This document shows positions 1 through 5,295 of a stretch of 6,148 nucleotides of DNA, one piece after another. A program made the position numbers and the translations under genes. Under the pieces are notes generated by a model. That model was not told the DNA's origin. It searched no databases and saw only the letters and a program-made list of their open reading frames with translations. Position 1 is the first letter of the stretch. Each line of letters starts with the position of its first letter. This DNA comes from an uncultured Ruminococcus sp. Lineage in GTDB: Bacteria > Bacillota_A > Clostridia > RUG12999. The stretch is from NCBI GenBank assembly GCA_902783995.1, contig CACZTG010000002.1, positions 1-6,148 on the forward strand. The letters run 5' to 3'.

Positions 1-711
1 AATTCGGCTCATCTTTCCGGTATATATCGCCGCGCGTTTGGATATAACGGTCCTATATACAATTGCGGTTATCCAAAAAATGATATTCTTTTTAAAGACA
101 ATTCAATAATACGAAAAAAAGTGAGAGCTCAATATAATTTAAAAAATGATACAAAAATACTCCTTTATGCCCCGACTTTTCGGGACGGCTTTGAAAATAA
201 AGTTTGTTTTTCGGTTTATGATATTGATTTTGAACGGCTTTATCAGACAATAAACAAAGTTTTTGAAGAAAATTGGGTAATATTTATTAAATGGCATCCC
301 GCAATTATAAACTCAATGAAAAAAATCAACAAGGATAGCCTTTATAATAATCATGTTATAAATGTAACCGAATATCCTGATATGCAGGAGCTCATATTGT
401 CATGTGATATGTTTATATCCGATTATTCAAGCTGTATATTCGATGCCGCAATTACTGGAATACCCTGCTTTACATTCGCGACCGATTTTGAGGATTACAA
501 AAGCGACAGAGGCGTTTATTATGAAATGGATGAGCTTCCGTTTCCTTACGCGAAAAATAATGATGAGCTTATGCAAAATATTGAAAACTTTGATACCGAT
601 GATTACAGCGCCAAATGGAAAGCCTTCGCGGAAAGGACAGGCTTGCACGAAACGGGACACGCCGCAAAGGATATCGCGGAAAAGATAATAAAGTTTATAA
701 ACGGAGAAAAA
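1..711 (+). repeat. tandem gene duplication, copy 1 (matches 1300-2007)
   Basis: The protein encoded here aligns nearly end to end with that of 1300-2007, with only small length differences between the SVY segment and the YPDMQEL segment. In the last 82 aligned residues, from CFTFATD to NGEK or NGNK, 59 are identical by hand count. At the DNA level 523-570 and 1819-1866 match at 44 of 48 bases, and all four differences are synonymous. The stretch 649-678 matches 1945-1974 at 27 of 30 bases. This supports duplication of one ancestral phosphotransferase gene, with divergence concentrated in the middle of the catalytic domain. Confidence 0.85.
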
Positions 712-726
712 GTCGTATGGGAGTAA
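1..726 (+). CDS. CDP-glycerol/CDP-polyol phosphotransferase, C-terminal part (5' end outside window)
   Basis: The reading frame is open from base 1 to the TAA at 724-726, so 241 codons of the 3' part of the gene are present. The product belongs to the TagF/TarF/TarL-like CDP-glycerol glycerophosphotransferase family (Glyphos_transf). These are peripheral-membrane enzymes that transfer a polyol-phosphate from a CDP-polyol to a lipid-linked polymer. Visible family marks are the YAPTFRD block near 166-186, a WHP motif at about 292-300 whose His matches one of the catalytic histidines of the family, and the SDYSS nucleotide-binding motif near 418-432. The N-terminal half, including the expected WHG catalytic motif, lies upstream of the window. 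A GTG at 121 is not the start, because homology to the next gene runs straight through it to base 1. Its neighbour at 763-2046 is a close paralogue. Whether the donor is CDP-glycerol, CDP-ribitol or another CDP-polyol cannot be told from the sequence. Confidence 0.9.
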   Translation, partial: NSAHLSGIYRRAFGYNGPIYNCGYPKNDILFKDNSIIRKKVRAQYNLKNDTKILLYAPTFRDGFENKVCFSVYDIDFERLYQTINKVFEENWVIFIKWHPAIINSMKKINKDSLYNNHVINVTEYPDMQELILSCDMFISDYSSCIFDAAITGIPCFTFATDFEDYKSDRGVYYEMDELPFPYAKNNDELMQNIENFDTDDYSAKWKAFAERTGLHETGHAAKDIAEKIIKFINGEKVVWE

Positions 727-730
727 GTCA

Positions 731-743
731 GACGGCGCCCGTC
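731..743 (+). other. GC-rich hairpin between the two phosphotransferase genes
   Basis: GACGG (731-735) pairs perfectly with CCGTC (739-743) around a three-base CGC loop. Five bases after the stop codon and directly before a four-T run (745-748), it has the layout of a weak intrinsic terminator or attenuator. The stem is short, the T run is poor, and the flanking A-A pair does not extend it. The hairpin also sits only five bases before the AGGAG of the next gene, so it could instead tune translation or protect an mRNA end. The structure is seen; the function is inference and could be chance. Confidence 0.3.
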
Positions 744-748
744 ATTTT

Positions 749-753
749 AGGAG
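749..753 (+). promoter_or_regulatory. ribosome binding site deciding the ATG at 763
   Basis: AGGAG lies nine bases before the ATG at 763. The alternative in-frame TTG at 757 would leave only three bases of spacing, so the ATG is preferred. Confidence 0.75.
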
Positions 754-762
754 TAATTGAGA

Positions 763-2046
763 ATGAGAAGTAAAAAATCCGATGCAGGTTCTATAAAAAA
801 GATCATATCCGTGGGACCCATAAGAATCTGTAGTTACATAAAAAAGAAGACAATCAGATTTACAGTGTTCGCAATCTATTATGTATGCAGATTAATGCCG
901 CTCAAAAACAAAGTTATCGCATCGAGCTTTAACGGAAAAAAGTATGGCGATAACTCACAGTATATTATTGAAGAATTGCATAGAATTCATCCTGATCTGG
1001 ATTTTGTCTGGGCTAAGGATGACGAATATAATTACAGTGTTCCGTCATATGTAAGAACAATATCATATTGGAGCAAACCATACAGGAGAGCCTATGAATA
1101 TGCAACGGCGAAGGTTTGGATAGATACCCATCGGTTGAGACAGAATACAAGAAAAAGAAAGGGACAGTTATTTATAGAAACCTGGCACGGCGGAATCGCA
1201 ATAAAAAAGCTTGATGGTGATGTACCTAAATTCCGGGTAAATGAAAATCTTATGAAGCAATTGAAAACGACAGATAAGTACGCTGATCTTTGGATATCAA
1301 ATTCAGACCAGCTGACGGGTATTTACCGCAGAGCCTTTTATTGTACAGGTCATATATGGAAATGCGGTTATCCGAGAAACGATGTGTTGTTTAAGGATAA
1401 CAGTGAAATCAGAAAAAAAATATGTGGATATTACAATTTAAAAGATGATGTGAAGATAATGCTGTATGCACCGACTTTCAGGGACAGCTTTGTGAATGGG
1501 AATATAGACATGAGCGTGTATAATGTGGATCATACACGGCTCTATAAAGCATTATGTGATAAATTTTCCGGTGAGTGGGTAATATTAACGAGAATGCATC
1601 CGTTTCTTGCAAATCGGGAAGAGGTTAGCGGTATTATTAAAGGCGACAATGTTATCGATGCTACAAAATATCCTGATATGCAGGAATTGTTATGCGCATG
1701 CGATGCTTTTCTCACCGACTACTCAAGCGGGATATTTGAGGCGGCGCTCAGAGACATACCTTGCTTTACCTTTGCCACAGACTTTGAGGATTATAAGGGA
1801 GACAGAGGAACATACTTTGAAATGGACGAGCTTCCGTTTCCTTATGCGAAAAACAATGATGAACTTGTAAATAATATAGAAAATTATAATCATGAAGAAT
1901 ACCTTGCTGATTGGGAGGCGTTTAAGAAAAGAACCGGATTTTATGAAACCGGACACGCCGCAAAGGATATTGCACACGTAATAAATGAGTTTGTTAACGG
2001 AAATAAAAAAGCTCTTGAAAAAGTCAAAAAGGAGAAATGTGTATAA
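763..2046 (+). CDS. CDP-glycerol/CDP-polyol phosphotransferase (TagF/TarF-like), second tandem copy
   Basis: This 427-residue protein is a full-length single-domain member of the CDP-glycerol glycerophosphotransferase family, which builds polyol-phosphate polymers at the inner face of the membrane. A basic N-terminus with a hydrophobic stretch at about residues 31-47 could help attach it to the membrane. A short N-terminal domain (about 50-130) with SSFNGKKYGDN precedes the catalytic part. Key motifs are WHG at 141-143 followed by IKKLD, APTFRD at 236-241, the HP pair at 279-280, and DYSS at 319-322. The His of WHG and the His of HP correspond to the two catalytic histidines known in TagF; both are present, so the enzyme looks active. 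The protein ends in a Lys-rich tail. The TAA stop overlaps the next gene's ATG, so translational coupling is likely. The donor could be CDP-glycerol or a different CDP-polyol made by the fusion enzyme at 4143-5294; the sequence does not decide between primase, polymerase or side-branch roles. Confidence 0.92.
   Translation: MRSKKSDAGSIKKIISVGPIRICSYIKKKTIRFTVFAIYYVCRLMPLKNKVIASSFNGKKYGDNSQYIIEELHRIHPDLDFVWAKDDEYNYSVPSYVRTISYWSKPYRRAYEYATAKVWIDTHRLRQNTRKRKGQLFIETWHGGIAIKKLDGDVPKFRVNENLMKQLKTTDKYADLWISNSDQLTGIYRRAFYCTGHIWKCGYPRNDVLFKDNSEIRKKICGYYNLKDDVKIMLYAPTFRDSFVNGNIDMSVYNVDHTRLYKALCDKFSGEWVILTRMHPFLANREEVSGIIKGDNVIDATKYPDMQELLCACDAFLTDYSSGIFEAALRDIPCFTFATDFEDYKGDRGTYFEMDELPFPYAKNNDELVNNIENYNHEEYLADWEAFKKRTGFYETGHAAKDIAHVINEFVNGNKKALEKVKKEKCV
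1300..2007 (+). repeat. tandem gene duplication, copy 2 (matches 1-711)
   Basis: This is the second copy of the paralogous C-terminal catalytic region. The match starts at the Asn-Ser pair at 1300-1305, which corresponds to bases 1-6, and ends at the NGNK codons. Because copy 1 is cut by the window edge, the duplication very likely extends further upstream in both genes. Confidence 0.85.
2029..2034 (+). promoter_or_regulatory. ribosome binding site deciding the ATG at 2046
   Basis: AAGGAG inside the last codons of the phosphotransferase gene lies eleven bases before the ATG at 2046 and only two bases before the in-frame ATG at 2037. The spacing favours 2046, which also gives the common TAATG stop-start overlap. 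Confidence 0.65.
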
Positions 2047-3119
2047 TGAATTGGTCTATTTTCTCGAAAAATAGAAAATATTTAATGGGACTTGCCATAA
2101 CAATAGTTATAGTTTTTCATTGGTGTGAAAATTTCAAATTGTTGCTTGGTGATACAAATTACACCGCAATGTTCAGCCATATTGTTTCATTTGCAATAAG
2201 TAAGATTGTATGGATAGGCGCTTGCGGTGTTGAAATTTTTCTGTTTTTGTCCGGAATAGGTCTGTATTTTTCTTTCACAAAAAACTCTGATTTAAAGGCT
2301 TTTTATACAAAACGACTCATCGCTATCCTGATTCCGTATTTTATTATAGCCGTTCCGTACCTTTTGTGGCAAGATTTCATATATACAGACAGAGGATTTA
2401 TGTGGTTTCTGGCAGACCTTTCTCTTTTCACCACTTTCACGCCGATTAACCGGCAATCCTGGTATGTCGCTTTAATATTAATTATGTACATAGTGTTTCC
2501 TTTGTTTTATTGGTTTATGAAAAAACAATCCGCTGTTAAATTTATAATTCTTGAAGCGGTTTTTTGTATGTTGCCGTTAATTGTGCAATATTTTAATTAC
2601 GACTTGTTTAAATCCACCGAAGTAGCATTAACAAGAATCCCGACATTTATTTTGGGTGTCTATTGCGGAAGGTTTGTATATGAAAACAAAAAGATGAAAT
2701 TCTTTCCGTTTTTACTCGTGATAGCTTTGGCAGCGACTATAACAATAAAGCGTATAATGATTTATAAGCTTGATATGTCCGTAACTGTCGTAAGCAGGTA
2801 TGAAAAAGCATTCATAATGCTTTTGCTGCTTACTGCGGCAGCGTATATTTTAGATAAATTTACACTCAAAAGAACAAAAATGTTTCTTGCCTTTTTAGCG
2901 CCTATAACCTTAGAATTATATCTGACGCATGTTCAGGTAAGACGAATGTTCGCAAGATTATTTTTGAATTGCTGGACCGTATCGACTGTTAATTTAGCTT
3001 TTGTAAGCATAATAGCCATTTCACTTCCCATATCGCTGTATGTAAATAAGCTGTCGAAAAAACTATCCGGAAAGATAAAATCAAAAAAGTCTGAAAGCAT
3101 AGGAGCTTACATAAAATGA
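2046..3119 (+). CDS. AT3-family membrane acyltransferase (O-acetyltransferase-like)
   Basis: This 357-residue, strongly hydrophobic protein has about ten predicted membrane segments and ends in a Lys-rich cytoplasmic-type tail. It matches the acyltransferase 3 family (OatA, WecH and NodX type), which moves acyl groups, usually acetyl, onto surface glycans. The typical first segment holds the conserved His in VIVFHWC (His25). Other family marks are GVEIFLFLSGIGLYFSF at 61-77 (the LSG motif), FYTKRLIAILIPY at 87-98, SWYVALILIMYIVFPLFYWF at 138-157, and LELYLTHVQVRR near 289-300. No extracytoplasmic SGNH domain is fused to it, so a partner may finish the transfer, or it may act alone as WecH-like enzymes do. 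It overlaps the phosphotransferase gene by one base and the epimerase gene by four, which ties it to the polymer pathway. The likely target is the polymer or a sugar in it; the exact acyl group and acceptor are unknown. An ATG at 2037 would add three residues. Confidence 0.85.
   Translation: MNWSIFSKNRKYLMGLAITIVIVFHWCENFKLLLGDTNYTAMFSHIVSFAISKIVWIGACGVEIFLFLSGIGLYFSFTKNSDLKAFYTKRLIAILIPYFIIAVPYLLWQDFIYTDRGFMWFLADLSLFTTFTPINRQSWYVALILIMYIVFPLFYWFMKKQSAVKFIILEAVFCMLPLIVQYFNYDLFKSTEVALTRIPTFILGVYCGRFVYENKKMKFFPFLLVIALAATITIKRIMIYKLDMSVTVVSRYEKAFIMLLLLTAAAYILDKFTLKRTKMFLAFLAPITLELYLTHVQVRRMFARLFLNCWTVSTVNLAFVSIIAISLPISLYVNKLSKKLSGKIKSKKSESIGAYIK
3101..3105 (+). promoter_or_regulatory. ribosome binding site for the epimerase/dehydratase gene
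   Basis: AGGAG within the end of the acyltransferase gene lies ten bases before the ATG at 3116, supporting that start and the four-base ATGA overlap. Confidence 0.75.
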
Positions 3120-4129
3120 TTAATCCTGAATTAATAAAAGAATTAAAAAACAAAACTGTTTTAATTACAGGCGCCACGGGACTTATCGGGTATAATATAA
3201 TATCAGAGTTAATTGAAGGCGGCAAGGATAAATCCGGCTTTCCTAAAATTATCGCGCTTGTACGCAATAAACAAAAGGCTGAAAATATGTTTAAAAATCA
3301 CACTGATGCCGGCATAAAAATTGTTGTCTCGGATATATGTGACAGTATTAATATAGATGAACCGATAGACTACATAATACACGGAGCAAGTCAGACGGCA
3401 AGCAAAGCTTTCATAAATGAGCCGGTTGAAACAATAAACACAGCCATAAAAGGCACACTGAACATATTGGAGCTTGCAAAGGAAAAAAATGTAAAAAGCC
3501 TCGTCTATCTTTCAAGCATGGAAATATACGGCTCACCGATGGCGGATGAAAAAATAAATGAAGCTCACGGAACAAGCCTTGACACAATGTCTGTACGCTC
3601 ATGTTACCCCGAAAGCAAGCGTATGTGCGAGAGCCTTTGCGCGTCTTACTGCGCCGAACACGGCGTTCCCGCAAAAGTTGTACGGCTTACGCAAACCTTC
3701 GGACCGGGGGTAAGATATAACGACAGCAGAGTTTTCGCGGAATTCGCGCGCTGCGCGATTGAAGGCAGAGATATAGTTCTTCATACAAAGGGTGAAACAA
3801 AGCGCAATTACTTATATACCGATGACGCGGTATCCGCTATACTGACCGTACTCTTGAAGGGTAAGGACGGTGAAGCTTATAACGCGGCGAATGAGGAAAC
3901 CTATTGCTCGATATATGAAATGGCAAAATTAGTTGCGGAAAAATGCGCGAAAGGGAAAATAAACGTTGATATTAGCCTCGAAGATATTGATAAATTCGGC
4001 TATGCCCCGACACTTAAAATGAATCTTGACACATCAAAATTACAAAAGCTCGGCTGGACTGCCGAGGTTGATCTTAAAAATATGTTTGACAATCTCATAG
4101 AATATATGATGAAAAATCGTCAGAAGTAG
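3116..4129 (+). CDS. NAD(P)-dependent epimerase/dehydratase (extended SDR), nucleotide-sugar modifying
   Basis: This 337-residue cytoplasmic protein has the usual length of extended SDR enzymes such as UDP-glucuronate decarboxylase, UDP-sugar epimerases and dTDP-glucose dehydratase. The Rossmann dinucleotide motif GATGLIG is at residues 19-25 and the catalytic Tyr-Lys pair at Tyr164 and Lys168 (YPESK). The expected Ser/Thr is Ser134 in YLSSMEIYG. FGPGVR (195-200) and RNYLYTDDAV (230-239) are typical nucleotide-sugar binding blocks. The segment around RSCYPESKRMCESLC resembles the UDP-glucuronate decarboxylase branch most. At the position of the Thr-Asp-Glu of RmlB dehydratases it has Ser-Met-Glu, so the dehydratase Asp is missing while the Glu (136) remains. 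The end of the second beta strand reads LVRN with no acidic residue, which hints at NADP(H) rather than NAD(H); this is inference. It probably makes a modified sugar nucleotide for the GT2 enzyme downstream, but the substrate is not determinable. A stretch of higher GC lies at about 3600-3780. Confidence 0.87.
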   Translation: MINPELIKELKNKTVLITGATGLIGYNIISELIEGGKDKSGFPKIIALVRNKQKAENMFKNHTDAGIKIVVSDICDSINIDEPIDYIIHGASQTASKAFINEPVETINTAIKGTLNILELAKEKNVKSLVYLSSMEIYGSPMADEKINEAHGTSLDTMSVRSCYPESKRMCESLCASYCAEHGVPAKVVRLTQTFGPGVRYNDSRVFAEFARCAIEGRDIVLHTKGETKRNYLYTDDAVSAILTVLLKGKDGEAYNAANEETYCSIYEMAKLVAEKCAKGKINVDISLEDIDKFGYAPTLKMNLDTSKLQKLGWTAEVDLKNMFDNLIEYMMKNRQK

Positions 4130-4132
4130 GAG
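4128..4132 (+). promoter_or_regulatory. ribosome binding site for the fusion gene
   Basis: AGGAG overlaps the TAG stop of the epimerase gene and lies ten bases before the ATG at 4143, so ribosomes ending the upstream gene pass directly over it. Confidence 0.75.
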
Positions 4133-4142
4133 AATATAAGAT

Positions 4143-5294
4143 ATGATAAATAAAAACGCTATGATAGTAGGCGGCAGTAACGGAATTGGTCTGGCTTTGA
4201 CACATAAGCTGTTAAATGAAGGATATAATAAAATATATGTTGCGGATAAAGCTATGCCCGATACGGAAAATGAAAAAATCGAGTATATATATGTTGATTT
4301 GACCGATTGCGATTATGAAATATTCAAAAAATATATGGATATAGATACGCTTATTATTACCGCCGGTTTTGGTCGTGCCGCGCTTTTTGAAACTATTGAA
4401 CAGAAAGAAATAGAAAACAGCTTTAAAGTAAATTCAGCTGCCGTTGCCGGCATAATAAAAGCATATTATGAAAAACTCAAATCGAAAGATGATTTTTACT
4501 GTATGGTAATGGGCAGTATAGCAGGCCTTATTTCTTCTCCGTTTTTTTCTTTGTATGCTGCCACAAAAGCCGCTGTTTGCAGATTTATTGAAAGCATAAA
4601 TATTGAGCTTGAAAAGTCCGGCTCAAATAACCGTATATTAAATGTATCACCGGGCTCACTTAACGGTACTCGCTTTAACGGAAAAGAAAATCAAATAGAA
4701 CTGCTTGCCGGTTTGACAAGCGAAATCATTATAAAAATGCGTAACAGAGAACAATTATTTATTCCCGACTATGAAAATGTGTACAAAAACGTTTTAGACC
4801 GGTATAACAGTGACCCTCATAAGTTCGGAATTGAAAGCTATGATTATAAAATAAACAGCGGAAGGATAAACAACAATCCTCAAATAAAGGTTGGATATTT
4901 AAGCGGGACGTTTGACCTTTTCCACATAGGACATCTTAATTTGCTTAAGAGGGCAAAAAAATATTGTGATTACTTAATCGTAGGCGTACATAAAGACGCG
5001 TCTCATAAGGGTAAAGATACATATATACCATATGAAGAAAGAAAAGCCATTCTTGAAAGCATCAAATATGTTGATAAGGTTATACTTGCAAAGTATGAGG
5101 ATATGGACGTATATAACGATTTTAAATATGATTTTTTGTTTGTCGGTTCTGATTATAAAGGAACAGCCCGGTTTAAAAGATATGAAGAATTTTTTGCGGA
5201 TAAAAATGTAAAAATAATATATTTCCCATATACAAAAGGGACGAGCAGTACCCAATTAAGAGCCGCGCTTGACAAAAGCCGGACGGGAGAATGA
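4143..5294 (+). CDS. bifunctional SDR reductase / TagD-like cytidylyltransferase fusion
   Basis: This 383-residue protein holds two enzymes. Residues 5 to about 205 form a classical short-chain dehydrogenase: GGSNGIG at 10-16, Asp35 at the end of the second strand (suggesting NAD(H)), Asp52 in VDLTD, TAG at 73-75, Asn97, Ser125 in MGSIAG, and Tyr138 with Lys142 in YAATK, so the full Asn-Ser-Tyr-Lys set is present. A linker of about 40 residues follows. Residues 248-378 form a complete cytidylyltransferase of the glycerol-3-phosphate cytidylyltransferase (TagD) type: GTFDLFHIGH at 255-264 with the HxGH signature, PYEER at 296-300, VGSDYKG at 334-340, and TKGTSST at 364-370 in the place of the RTEGISTT signature. 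By analogy with TarJ/TarI and fused Bcs1/Acs1 enzymes, the SDR may reduce a keto-phosphate to a polyol phosphate and the second domain convert it with CTP to a CDP-polyol, the donor for the two phosphotransferases upstream. The product could be CDP-glycerol or another CDP-polyol. One base separates its stop from the next start. Confidence 0.9.
   Translation: MINKNAMIVGGSNGIGLALTHKLLNEGYNKIYVADKAMPDTENEKIEYIYVDLTDCDYEIFKKYMDIDTLIITAGFGRAALFETIEQKEIENSFKVNSAAVAGIIKAYYEKLKSKDDFYCMVMGSIAGLISSPFFSLYAATKAAVCRFIESINIELEKSGSNNRILNVSPGSLNGTRFNGKENQIELLAGLTSEIIIKMRNREQLFIPDYENVYKNVLDRYNSDPHKFGIESYDYKINSGRINNNPQIKVGYLSGTFDLFHIGHLNLLKRAKKYCDYLIVGVHKDASHKGKDTYIPYEERKAILESIKYVDKVILAKYEDMDVYNDFKYDFLFVGSDYKGTARFKRYEEFFADKNVKIIYFPYTKGTSSTQLRAALDKSRTGE
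5285..5289 (+). promoter_or_regulatory. ribosome binding site for the glycosyltransferase gene
   Basis: GGGAG in the last codons of the fusion gene lies six bases before the ATG at 5296. The nearer ATG at 5291 is in another frame and stops after two codons. Confidence 0.7.
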
Positions 5295-5295
5295 A

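Noticed and set aside
121..726. GTG at 121 as the start of the first gene
   Set aside because: The same frame is open to base 1 and the residues encoded by 1-120 match the paralogue at 1300 onward, so the gene begins upstream of the window. No good ribosome binding site precedes 121.
725..736. Twelve-base match between AAGTCAGACGGC here and 3389-3400
   Set aside because: About one 12-base match is expected by chance in a window of this size, and the second copy is ordinary coding sequence in the epimerase gene.
731..748. Strong operon-ending terminator
   Set aside because: A five-base stem with only four T bases is too weak to call a terminator, and the paralogue immediately downstream has no visible promoter of its own.
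757..765. TTG at 757 as the start of the second phosphotransferase
   Set aside because: It would be only three bases from AGGAG; the ATG at 763 has nine-base spacing.
2037..2045. ATG at 2037 as the start of the acyltransferase
   Set aside because: It lies only two bases after AAGGAG, whereas the ATG at 2046 has workable spacing and a TAATG coupling arrangement. It is kept as a minor alternative.
4974..5255. Minus-strand open frame of 93 codons
   Set aside because: It is antisense to the cytidylyltransferase domain, which carries all expected motifs; it has no ribosome binding site or domain of its own.
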